NCBI GenBank assembly: GCA_964019055.1
Contig: OZ025212.1
Location: 3,753,266-3,817,265, forward strand
Direction: 5' to 3'
Length of the DNA: 64,000 nt
From: Anthopleura xanthogrammica
Taxonomy: Eukaryota > Cnidaria > Anthozoa > Actiniaria > Actiniidae
Position 1 is the first letter of the stretch. Every line of letters starts with the position of its first letter. Made by a program: the position numbers and the translations under genes. Below the pieces are notes generated by a model, which made no database searches, had not been told where the DNA came from, and saw only the letters and a list, made by a program, of their open reading frames with translations. Of this stretch, positions 13,101 to 23,500 are shown piece after piece.

Positions 13101-14150
13101 ATCCATCCATCCATCCATCCATCCATCCATCCATCCATCCATCCATCCATCCATCCATCCATCCATCCATCCATCCATCCATCCATCCATCCATCCATCC
13201 ATCCATCCGGGATGCATTCCATCTCTCCCTTCCTCTTTCCTTCCTCTCTTACTTCCTTTTCTTCTTTCTTTCCCCTTACTTCTCAGTGTTCCTGATCATG
13301 TAATCTTAAACATATTACCTCATTCTATCTCAGAATGCTCCACTGTCTCAGACGTCATCCTACTGGTAGACGTGTCTGGAAGCGTCGGTAAAGGCAACTT
13401 CAAGCTCGTGCAGGAATTCCTTAAAAAGTTCATTACTCGCTACGACTTTTCATCCAAAGGAAAATCAAGACTAGGCATCGCTCGCTTCGACGAGAAGTGC
13501 TATATAGACATGACATGGCTGGATAGTGATGGAATGTCAGCGGATCGGATCAGACAAGTAGGTGTTAGTTTTAAGGAACCGTTCACAATAGGCCTTTTTC
13601 CAATTCACTATTCCCCTTATTACGTCTTGATACCACTACCACCAGAATCCTCTTCGAATTCTTTTCCTATATAATATATATTATATTATATATTTTTTTG
13701 CCTCCCTAGAACTGCAGTAGACAGCCCTTGCAGCACGTCGCAATGCAACTCAATTTGAAGGACAAAACACTGAATAGTTTTCAATTATCAACGTTTGAAA
13801 TTCTTATCTTTTGTCCTTCAAATTGACGTCACGTGCAAGAGTCTTTTTAAAACATACTAGTTATTAATTTATACTTAGTTAATCCTGACTGCAACCAATC
13901 AATTTTTTTCAAATACTTATCATTCCCCTGATATTTCCTCAGGTCATCAATGATATGGAGTACACTGCAGGATCAACCCTCACCGACAACGCCCTCAAGT
14001 GCTTGAGAGACAAAATCATCAAACCCTTCCAGCGAGATGGCGTTCCCAAGACTGTGGTGGTTCTAACAGATGGAAATAGTTGGGAAGGCTTGAAAAGGCT
14101 TCCTGATCCTTCTAAGGAACTAAGGGTATGTACGAGGACTTCCAGGGCAG

Positions 14151-14181
<31 letters not shown>

Positions 14182-14504
14182 GGCAGTGATAGTGGCAGTG
14201 GCAGTGGCAGTGGCAGTGGCTACCCCCTCCCCCCGGCCCCCTCGCTTACGCCGCCCCTAGCTGGTACCATAGGTATTACTGCTTCGAAATGCTATCAAAT
14301 TAATATTAAATTTGTCATGTTGTTTAACAGAACCTGGGCTGCAAACTGGTTGCTATCGGTATTGGTGATAACGTTGATCCTAATGAACTACAGATCATCA
14401 CCGGAAGTGCCGATCAAGTGTTTCTATTGGCGTCTTTTAGAAACCTCATCAATCATGCTGCTGCTACACTTAACAGCTTGATTGCTAAAGTCTGCAGAAA
14501 GTAA
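10171..14504 (+). CDS. Cys-rich domain plus vWA domain protein, 5' end missing
   Basis: Seven phase-consistent exons: 10171-10318, 10579-10692, 11302-11419, 11501-11570, 13334-13557, 13943-14125, 14331-14504 (TAA). They give 342 residues plus a split first codon. Exons 1-3 encode a Cys-rich domain ([37 protein letters not shown]) of the kind found before vWA modules in cnidarian extracellular proteins. Exon 4 gives an acidic linker (SEEEEEEEG). Exons 5-7 encode a vWA domain with the MIDAS motif DVSGS, the Thr of AGSTLT and the Asp of VVLTDG. A secreted adhesion or matrix role is inferred. The first exon, expected to carry a signal peptide, was not found. An ATG at 10131 is in frame through the acceptor but gives a poor start (MSSLLTKNNIFF). 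Intron 4 carries the giant (ATCC)n array. Confidence 0.8.
10919..11248. mobile_element. MITE family C, copy 1 (with longer element)
   Basis: This lies in intron 2 of the vWA gene. Inverted arms GAATGCAGCTCAATTTGGAG and its complement near 11030 form a core at 10919-11064, ending TGACGTCACGTGAAAGG. Sequence then continues to a second TGACGTCACGTG end at about 11222-11248. The segment 11055-11205 is also found at 27788-27933, so this copy is part of a larger non-autonomous element. Confidence 0.75.
11648..13208. repeat. giant (ATCC)n microsatellite with CCCT block
   Basis: Starts as mixed ATGC/ATCC, passes through about 60 bp of CCCT repeats (11700-11760), then about 1.44 kb of near-perfect ATCC (about 360 copies). 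It sits in intron 4 of the vWA gene, about 80 bp after the donor. All long frames through it are translation artefacts of a 4-nt repeat. Confidence 0.97.
13728..13845. mobile_element. MITE family C, copy 2
   Basis: In vWA intron 5. Reads CCTTGCAGCACGTCGCAATG, then AATTTGAAGGACAAAAC and its inverse, ending TGACGTCACGTGCAAG. Same family as 10919, 27663, 30119, 40436 and 62755. Confidence 0.75.
14140..14222. repeat. CAG and GGCAGT repeats after a splice donor
   Basis: About 12 GCA/CAG units, then GGCAGT repeats, begin 15-20 bp downstream of the vWA exon ending at 14125. The exon frame stays open through them (poly-Ala and Val-Ala), so intron retention would add a low-complexity tail. I treat this as intronic. 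Confidence 0.8.
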
Positions 14505-14574
14505 AACTACTGAGGAAGGAGTCAGCTATCGATAATGGTAATAGTGGTTGTTTGTCTAAGTAGTATGATATGTA

Positions 14575-14632
14575 TTTGTCTGTCTGACTGACTATCCTTC
14601 CGTCTGCCTGTCTGTCTGTCTGTCTGTCTGTC

Positions 14633-14680
<48 letters not shown>

Positions 14681-14690
14681 GTCTGATATA
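14575..14690. repeat. (TGTC)n microsatellite
   Basis: A tetranucleotide CTGT/TGTC run, slightly interrupted, about 70 bp after the vWA stop codon and therefore probably in its 3' UTR or spacer. Confidence 0.9.
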
Positions 14691-16439
14691 TATTTATATT
14701 CCTTCAACAGGCTGGAATGACTGTCAAACTTTCCTTCTGATGTATTGATCCTATTATTCACGCTTTTAAGTTTAAAACATACACACTCCTGTCCGCCAAG
14801 ATGGCTGATATTCCTCCATCATGGCGGCTAAAACATTGCATGGATAAAAAATAAGATAAGAGCAAACTCTTGATAAGCAGATGTTTTTCAGCCTCGGAGC
14901 GAAAGCACTACCTTATCAGTAATTTCTAATAATGCTCTTTATAACAATTTGAAATAAATGTATCAAAAATGGTCACAACCAGATTTATTTTATGTAAAAT
15001 GACTAACACAAAATCAAATCAAATCTATGCAAATATTTTTGTATTGAATCACCAATATCTCAACTAGCGATGCAGTGGAATTTCAACTGAAGCGATAGCC
15101 GAGCGATCAGTTTCTGATTATGTCACTAAATCCTAAAGATCTTTTAAGGTGGCTCCAAGTTATTTTTGAGTCACACTTCCCTTTTTGAATCCCCTTATAC
15201 ATACTCTTACTTTAGCTCAATGAATCTGAATTTTACACCAGATGTTAGACTTGGATGAAAGTTTTGAACGATGGTCTTTTTATGCTATTCAGTGTTTCCA
15301 TAGCAACCATTAACAAACTTTTCGAAAAACATTTTTTTCTAAATATCTTTCGAAATCGGGCTGCTCTCGAAATGCGAATAATTGCACTATAGTTTACACA
15401 GTGTAGCACACTAAATAGAGAAGTTTCGAGAAAGTTGTCTCGTTCATTTCGAATAAATCGATGTATTGTTTTCATAGTTTTGGTACTATATTTACTTGAC
15501 AATGAGGGCTACTTTTTAATTAAAATTTTATGTGCTTTTCCCACTTTCTTGGCCTTTGATCAAAGGATGTCATAACCAAAAGGAAATTACAATTTATCTT
15601 GTGTTTGCCTATCGTTTGATGCTCACAAGTGTATTTGTTTTACTTCAACATCTGTACTTTTTGCGTCTAGATAAAAGAAGACATTTGTTTACCCAAAATT
15701 AAAATGGCCTGGATAAGTCAGCCGATTTAAAACGAAACTTTTAAGTGCCTGCTTGGATTCTGTTTTCCGGGTGCCATAGGCAGTTACTTAACAAAATCAC
15801 TCCGTCTGCCTTCAGTCTAATTTTCAATTTTTACGGGCAGTGCACACCACATGCCCCTCGACAGAATTCAAAGTCCTTTTATATAGGTTCAAAGAAAAGG
15901 AACAGGAGAGGAAAAAAAAGAGAAGAGAAAGAATAAGAAGAGAATGAAAAATAAGCAGGAAGAAAAGTAACACTAAATGTAAGTCATTAATTCATATGAT
16001 AAAGTGTCCGTGGTTTTTCACACCACTGAGAATAATTGATGGAAATTCCCTGGTTTTTATCCACCCAATTCGATTCCCAAACGTTTGACCAGACAAGTCT
16101 TCGATCAATATCAATGCTGAAGTGAACAAAACGTTTTATCTTAAAATTCGGAAACTGAAGGTAAGTTTGAGTGGAAAGCGAAGCCTGGTTAAATAAGGTA
16201 TTCAGCCCGGAGGTGCCTAATACAAGGGCTGTAATTGATAGCCTTTGTTGGAGTTGACAACAGCAATGTTTCTGAGGCCTATAGGCCTAGTAATAATCAA
16301 TTGGCTTTTTAGTAAGTGATGTATTAAATTTTATAATTTCATTCCAAATTTGCCGAAATTCACGAAGAATGTTTTGGAGTAATTACGGTCGGTAAACATT
16401 TGATGTTAATTCTATCGCTAGTGTGAGTCGACTTTGCAA

Positions 16440-17275
16440 GAACTCTCCCTTGATTCAAGGGTTTTTCTCCGGTTGTCCTTCCTCCGCAAAACCTAACACG
16501 CTAAATCCTAGTTAACCGTGCATGCCCTGACTTATAGATCAGCGCAGAGGTTGTTTCAGGGTTCTATCTGTGAGTTAGCCGTGCCCTGACTTATAGATCA
16601 GCGCAGAGGTTGTTTCAGGGTTCGATCTGTGAGTTAGCCGTGCCCTGACTTATAGATCAGCGCAGAGGTTGTTTCAGGGTTTGATCTGTGAGTTAGCCAT
16701 GCCCTGACTTATAGATCAGCCCAGAGGTTGTTTCAGGATTCGATCTGTGAGTTAGCCATGCCCTGACTTATAGATCAGCGCAGAGGTTGTTTCAGGGTTC
16801 TATCTGTGAGTTAGCCATGCCCTGACTTATAGATCAGCGCAGAGGTTGTTTCAGGGTTCGATCTGTGAGTTAGCCGTGCCCTGACTTATAGATCAGCGCA
16901 GAGGTTGTTTCAGGGTTTGATCTGTGAGTTAGCCATGCCCTGACTTATAGATCAGCCCAGAGGTTGTTTCAGGATTCGATCTGTGAGTTAGCCATGCCCT
17001 GACTTATAGATCAGCCCATAGGTTGTTTCAGGGTTCGATCTGTGAGTTAGCCATGCCCTGACTTATGGATCAGCCCAGAGGTTGTTTCAGGGTTCGATCT
17101 GTGAGTTAGCCATGCCCTGACTTATAGATCAGCCCAGAGGTTGTTTCAGGGTTCAATCTGTGAGTTAGCCGTGCCCTGACTTAGATCAGCCCAGATGTAG
17201 TTTGAGGGTTTGATCTTTGAGTTAGCCATGCCCTGATTTAGATCAGCCCAGAGGTTGTTTCAGGGTTCTTCATGA
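16440..17275 (+). mobile_element. SINE with about 13-unit internal minisatellite
   Basis: A leader like that at 3745 (TTTTTCTCCGG, CCTCCGCAAAACCTAACACG) opens the element. About thirteen 59-bp units then follow, starting at 16569, 16628, 16687 and so on, each with GTGAGTTAGCC, CCCTGACTTATAGATCAG and AGAGGTTGTTTCAGG. The last two units drift towards the 57-bp type. The array ends about 80 bp before the next gene's start codon. Confidence 0.8.
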
Positions 17276-17355
17276 GTAATCATGATAGTATGTTCTTTTC
17301 TGATAAGTAAACAATTTTGTCATATCACTTTGGCAGGCAAAGAAGATCACTAAAA

Positions 17356-19119
17356 ATGCAGGCAAAAGTCCATATTTTTATCCTACTCTCGTTACTATGG
17401 CAACATCCATCTTCAGCACTTGAATGCGCAACAGCGCAGTCTCAGTCAAGTCACGTGCTCATCAACCACGAGATCCAGCTGTTCAAGGCGACACGCTTTC
17501 CTGATTGCACGCAGAAATGTGAAGCTGACTTAACATGTCACAGCATCAACTGGTACTCAGGCTCCGGTCTGTGCGAACTGAACAACGCTACTCACCTCTC
17601 CTCCCCCGAGGATTTTGTGCCGACAAACCAGGGAGTCTATTTGATCTACTTTCTTCATCCAATGGCTGTTTGTAGTAACCGTTGGTGCAAGGATTCGGAA
17701 ACCTGTTTGATGAGCAGCGATGGAATCAACTATAGATGTCAGGGTAAGGCTTGAAAGAATTTTCTCGTTATCTTAATCAATATAAAACATAGTTAAAATT
17801 CAAAACATTGTTTTAAAGAATGCAGCCATTCTCTGGGAATGCAACATGACCATATTTCCAACGCCCAAATCAACGCTTCTTCGTACTATGGGCCTGAACT
17901 CGAACCCTGGCAAGGTCGTTTACACAATAAAAGGAGCCGCAAAAGTGCGTGGAGGGCTAAGACAAACACAACAGGACAGTACTTACAGGTAGACCTTGGT
18001 AGTGTTATGACCATAACTAAAGTGGCTACTCAAGGAAGACCCCGTGACAACGAATGGGTGACCAAGTACTCCCTTGAGTTCAGTCTGGACGGACTTATCT
18101 GGAAATGGTACAGATATGCCAATCAGGTCAAGGTAAGTGGGATTTGTCCCTTGAGTTCAGTCTGGACAGAGTTACCTGGACATGGTACAGATATGCCAAT
18201 CAGGTCAAGGTAAGTGGGATTTGTCCCTTGAGTTCAGTCTGGACAGAGTTGCCTGGACATGGTACAGATATGCCAATCAGGTCAAGGTAAGTGGGATTTG
18301 TCCCTTGAGTTCAGTCTGGACAGAGTTGCCTGGACATGGTACAGATTTGCCAATCAGGTCAAGTAAGTGGGATTTGTCTCTTGAGTTCAGTCTGGACAGA
18401 GTTACCTGGACATGGTACAGATATGCCAATCAGGTCAAGTAAGTGGGATTTGTCTCTTGAGTTCAGTCTGGACAGAGTTACCTGGAAATGGCAGCTCTCT
18501 CGTGGGTTGTTGTCGCGAGTTAAGTTCAGATAGACGTTAACGAAGTTCTGAAAATTAATAGTTCCAACTCCCCTTAGTTACCATTGCTATGGTCCACAAG
18601 CTAAACAAATTAGCTAGAATATCTCAGAATTTAAAACCTTGATCGCGGAAAATTAATTTTGAATTGTTTCAATTGTTTTCTGTCCTGTGAAAATAAAAGA
18701 AGATTGCCTCGTAATCCTTGTAGTACTCTTTAAAACAGATACTGTGTAGTTATTTGTGGGACAAGATTTGAATTCCACTGGGAAAACTGCCGCAACGGTG
18801 ATTGGTTCGCTATTGTCTGAGTCGGAGCCATGACTAACACATTGGCTATGCGTGTTTAACAAACCAGGAGGAAAAAAACTAGGAACGGTCCCTTATATTT
18901 TATAATGTATTGATTACATGTAAAATCTTAGTATATTTGAGCCAAAAAATCTCACGTTATTTTGTTCAGCAGTCATTCAAGGGTAACTCCGACAGAAATA
19001 CGGTAGTCACTAACACGTTACCACGGAAGATCGATGCAAGGTTCATCAGGATTGTCGTACTAGCTTGGGAAAATCATATCTCAATGAGAGCTGAGCTGTA
19101 TGGATGTACATTGTCGTAA
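17356..19119 (+). CDS. secreted PAN/apple plus F5/8 type C (discoidin) protein
   Basis: Three coding exons: 17356-17743, 17819-18132, 18970-19119 (TAA), giving 283 aa. ATG 17356 is chosen because it opens a clean signal peptide (VHIFILLSLLWQHPSSA). Residues about 24-107 form a PAN/apple domain with paired Cys. A short Cys cluster follows (CSNRWCKDSETC), then a discoidin domain from CSHSLGM (about residue 131) to the closing LYGC near the C-terminus, with QYLQVDLG and RFIRIVV signatures. Such proteins bind glycans or membranes extracellularly; a lectin or adhesion role is inferred. An acceptor-like TTTGGCAG before the ATG suggests an upstream 5' UTR exon. The end of exon 2 and its donor are copied in tandem in the following intron. 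Confidence 0.85.
18070..18492 (+). repeat. 77-bp tandem array copying exon 2 end and splice donor
   Basis: The last 62 nt of exon 2 plus 15 nt of intron repeat about five times. GTAAGT donors fall at 18133, 18210, 18287, 18363 and 18439; the last two units have lost one G and are 76 bp. Each unit contains GATATGCCAATCAGGTCAAG or a near copy. Reading past the first donor meets a stop at 18211-18213. Confidence 0.95.
18560..18845. mobile_element. dispersed element, copy 1
   Basis: About 270 bp in intron 2 of the discoidin gene, starting CTCCCCTTAGTTACC. It is repeated with modest divergence at 32990-33220 in a RALGAPA intron. No coding potential is seen. Confidence 0.65.
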
Positions 19120-19406
19120 ACAATTGCACAAAGACGGCAAGAGCTGATGCATGGATTGATGGACCACACCCTCTCAACTACACCACAACACAGAATGGAC
19201 CTCTTGCATTATGGCGTCATTTACTACAACTACCAGAATCCCTTGCACACTTTCTTTCGTTCAGTTCATTAGCACCAATTGTGAAATACAAAATTAGAAT
19301 ATGAAAGAAAATTCGCAAAGCATTTTGGTAGTGGCAGTAAAGGCCTATTTATCTTGCTTTGTTGAAACGATTTCAAAGAAAAGAAAAATATCTTGAATAG
19401 AAAAAT

Positions 19407-19410
<4 letters not shown>

Positions 19411-19437
<27 letters not shown>

Positions 19438-19535
19438 CATCGTGATTCGTTAGTTTCTCGCAAGCAGTTGCTTGCTCGCCACTAACTTAAACAAATCACG
19501 ATATTTTTGCTCAAACTCGTCCAATTTAATAATTG
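19411..19535. mobile_element. foldback element
   Basis: CAATTATTGAACTCGGTTAT near 19411 is inverted near 19510-19535, with AATCACGATA arms inside. Its outer arms resemble those of the ADCK1 intron 3 foldback (CAATTATTG plus an A/T spacer). Confidence 0.6.
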
Positions 19536-19777
19536 CTTATTATTTGCTGTGGAAGAGGCCATGTGTAGTGAGAATTCTTATTCATTAGCCAAAATCGATC
19601 TGACTGAATGGATTATGTTAATTAGCTAATTTATTTTCACTTCGTTTTTATGCGGGGGTGACGAGGGTTAATTCACAGCTAAGAACTTTTAAGGATGACC
19701 TTTATTTTAACTCCATGACTTTTGTCCTCCCCTGTCTTCGACAAATGTTATGCTATGTTTTGTTTACTGGAAGCTTC

Positions 19778-20024
19778 ACCTTATTACTGCGATTCTCAAT
19801 ATTCCGCGAACTCAGACATTTCAACGGCTTGTTGTGAATTTGCCTGTTTTTATTTTTTTGTTTTTTTTGTTTTGCTGCCGTCAATCAAAAACAATCAGTC
19901 AGTACCTTTTATATTTTTGACTGGTAGCAGCAAAAAAAAAACAACAACAAAAAAACAGGTAAATTCACAACAAGCCGTTGAAATGTCTGAGTTCGCGGAG
20001 TATTGAGAATCGCAGTAATAAGGT
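19778..20024. mobile_element. near-perfect foldback element, 247 bp
   Basis: The left arm starts ACCTTATTACTGCGATTCTC and is inverted at the right end (GAGAATCGCAGTAATAAGGT). Arms extend about 80-95 bp with few mismatches, and T-rich/A-rich tracts flank the centre. The high arm identity suggests a recent MITE insertion. Confidence 0.85.
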
Positions 20025-20553
20025 AATAACGTCGTTTAGTCATAAGATTGAGTCGCAGAAAAAAATTGAGGGTGCCTCTTTCTTTTGAAGTACCACCCAT
20101 CCATCCCCTGCTCCCAGCCCCACCCAATTACAAAACGTACCTTCTCTTATAAGTACCGAAACGTATAGACTGCTCGGGCACCTTAGATGGTCCATTCATT
20201 TAGAAGAAACTGAATAAAAAAATATTCTGGTTCCAGCAGAATTTTTCTCGCGAGTTCTTGATTTCGCTATAATCCCTCGATGCCACTGTCCTCAACCCTC
20301 CTAGTAAAGAGATGATAACTAGCGGTAAGCTAGTGTGGGCTGCGTCGGTGTTTCTAATGAAACAGTTGTGATAAAAAGATAAATTTTACACCGTAAAAAT
20401 AAGAAAGATCACTTACTGACGTTTCGGACGCTAGTCCTTCGTCGGAGTAAAAGAGAGAATAGATTAATGATTAAAGAGAGAGTAGATCAATGGCCACATC
20501 GGTGAGGAAAGATATATAGATTTTCGAACCACATCAAGCCTCAAAATAAGTGT

Positions 20554-23500
20554 TTATAAAACCGTGCAACAGCTCGAATTTTTCGCGGGCACAACAGCAT
20601 CGTGGTGTTTCTTCGCTATAGTATGTCTCCTGATAGAATTTGTCTCTTTAGCTTTTTCTCCCTTCTTTCTGTACAAATCTCTCACCTCACGTCTCAAGAT
20701 CTTGCCACTTAATGATCTTGGGATTTCATTGATAAACTCAAGCCCTCCACGGAGTTTTTTATAAGGCGCAACGTTTTCCTCAACAAATGTCAAGATGTCA
20801 TTTTCAGATACGTTGCCATTGGTTACCACATAGGCACGAGGCAATTGGCCAGCCTCGTCATCAGGAATGCCAATCACAGCTGCGTCGGAAATGTCAGGAT
20901 GAGACACTAAAAGGGCTTCCAGTTCTGCGGGAGGAACCTTGAAAACATTTACTTTTTTGAGTAAAAAGGCGATAAATTAGTCCTTTTCTCTTCTCTTCTC
21001 TATTTTTCCCTTCCCATTATTTCTTTTCCCTTCCTTCCTTTTCTTTCTCCTTCCATACCAACCTGATAACCTTTATATTTGATCAGCTCTTTCATTCTGT
21101 CCACAATGTAAAAGCATTCATCCTGGTCGTAATGTCCTATGTCTCCAGTTCTCAGCCAACCTTCTTCGTCTTTGCTGTTTTTCGTAGCCTCTGGATTATT
21201 CAAGTACCCTAAATCGTTCACCAGAAAAGGAAATATGTCTGTTAATTGTCACTTGGGTAAAAAATAAATAAATGAATAAATTCAAAGAGACCAGGGCGCG
21301 CGTTATCGGGGTAAACGAAGGGATAGGGTTACGGAGGGTAGGATTGGGCGAGTCCGTCATTGACGCAATAGTCTCCTTCACAGTTCCTTGCGCCATCTTG
21401 AAAGGTAGCCGGGCCTTTGCATGGAAGCGAGACGAACAGTGAGCTTGCAATGATAGAAATCGTTTTTAACACCTTGGACAATTATGCACGTCTCTATCAT
21501 TGCAAGGTCACCGTTCGTCTCGCTTCGATGCAAAGGCACAGCTACCTTTCAAGATGGCGCAGGGAACTGTGAAGCTTAAGGGGACAATTGAGTTAACATG
21601 GTTCAAGCTGTCATAGCCATCTATTCACCTTTCATTACAGTTGGTCCACGTGTACATATTTCTCCATCCTTGCCTACTCCAACTGACTCGCCGGTATCCA
21701 CATCGATCACCTTGAAGATGGCAAGAAAAAGAAAGAAAGAAAAATTAACAAAATTTACTGAATAGGTCTCAGACAGTGAATCCTAGAATAAACTTTCATT
21801 TTTATCGAACCCTTAAAAAAACCCTGGGCTAATCAAAGTCAGAGCACGGCTAACTCACAGATCGAATAGGAAATTAACATGATAGGTTTTGCGGAGTGAG
21901 AAAAAAACCTGAGAACCCAAAGAAAAACCCTCGAATCGAGACCCAACAAACTCTACTCCCATGTGATGCTGAGTCTGGGAATTAAGCCCGAAACCTCAGA
22001 GGTGAGAGGCGAGTGAATTACCCCTGCAGCACCAGATCTCATTGAAAGAGAAACCAAAAGAAATAGGTCTCTTAGTTATCCCACAAGTATTTAGCGTAAA
22101 GTATTGCACGGGTCTTCCCTACCTTGCATTCCAAATTAGGCAGCAAGTGTCCAACCGTGCCGTGCTTGGCATTGTTTTGGACGGTCATGTGACTCACAGG
22201 GCTCAGCTCTGTCATCCCATAACCTACGATACATGTAGAAGGATTCATTAGGAGATGATAAACTACTTAACACGTCGATATGATTTAATGAGCGGACAAT
22301 TCAAAGTGCAGAGAGCAGGTTGGTATATGTAAGTGCTTGAGGATGCCATGGTAAAAACGTACGGTAACGGTAAACAAATACCAAGATCAAAAGAACCCTT
22401 TGCAGCGCCTGAAATTCTCCAGTTACGAATAGGCCTCTTTACCCTTGGGCGTAATGTTTTCCCATTTCAGACCACATGTCATTCTCTTGAGAATATGATT
22501 CTTTATTTCAGTTGTACCCATATTCATGCGTCTGCTCGTGCGCAACCGTTAAACAAAGAAATGATACTCTAGGGAATTACATGGACGACACGGTCACGTC
22601 ACTGCAGGTCCATACTGTGCATTATTGGTCATGGATTGTTTCTAAGATGACACTCACCTTGTCTTAACAATTTTATTTGCGGTATTTTATCGGAAACTTC
22701 TTTTGAGACTTCTAAAGCCAATGGAGCCGCACCAGAGGTGACTTCCACCAAATGCGACAAATCATAGCTGTGAAGAGTTGTGCTTTTCGCTATCATCAAA
22801 GCAGTGGGAGGGACCAAAGCAACGTGGGTTATCTAGCAACAGTACATTTAACATTTGAATTATATTTCATCTGTGAGTTAGTCGTGCCCTGACTTTGATC
22901 AGTCCAGAGTTTGTTACAGGGTTCGATCTGTGAGTTAGTCATGCCCTGACTTTGATCAGCCCAGAGGATGTTTCAGGGTTTGATCTGTGAGTTAGCCATG
23001 CCCTGACTTTGATCAGTCCAGAGTTTGTTACAGGGTTCGATCTGTGAGTTAGTCGTGCCCTGACTTTGATCAGCCCAGTTTGTTACAGGGTTCGATCTGT
23101 GAGTTATCTGTGCCCTGACTTTGATCAGCCCAGAGGTTGTTGTAGCAAACAATAAACTCAAGACTTCAGTCATTTGCAGTGCTAGTGTACTGCATGGCTC
23201 AGCCAAATAACAACCCCACCCAACGCTGGGTTTTAAGGGAGGAGGGGATCAAAGTTTGTTTGATGCTTACATCCACTAACCTCGTGTCCTTGTAAGATGT
23301 AAAAAAACTTGTCCCGTTCAAACTTGGGCAAACACACGACACAACTACCACGATATAAGCCAACCGAGAGAACAGTGACCATTCCATAGGTGTGAAAGAA
23401 GGGCAGCAATCCAAGGATCATTGACGAAGTAGAATAGTTTATAAAACCATCAGCAGTGGAGATACATGCATTGGCAATGAGGTTATAATGAGTGAGAAGA

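Larger units (their letters stand above)
14505..17355. other. intergenic region with repeats, no supported gene
   Basis: No exon is recognised. It contains (TGTC)n at about 14575-14690, an AAGATGGC/GCCATCTT-like pair near 14798-14830, and the large SINE minisatellite at 16440-17275 immediately upstream of the PAN/discoidin gene. Small open frames near 15250 and 15750 have no recognisable features. Confidence 0.6.
19120..20553. other. intergenic spacer with two foldback elements
   Basis: Lies between the discoidin gene and the 3' end of the convergent 4CL-like gene. It holds foldbacks at 19411-19535 and 19778-20024. No exon is recognised. Confidence 0.6.

Noticed and set aside
11497..13674. 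Very long open frames (500-690 codons) with Met-Asp-Gly-Trp or His-Pro-Ser-Ile repeats
   Set aside because: They are readings of a 4-nt repeat, which is open in several frames of both strands at once. The plus-strand frame that runs into the vWA exon does so without splicing at the good acceptor before 13334.
16440..17275. Regular direct repeats resembling a CRISPR array
   Set aside because: The units are contiguous copies with no unique spacers, the genome is clearly metazoan, and the unit is part of a SINE.
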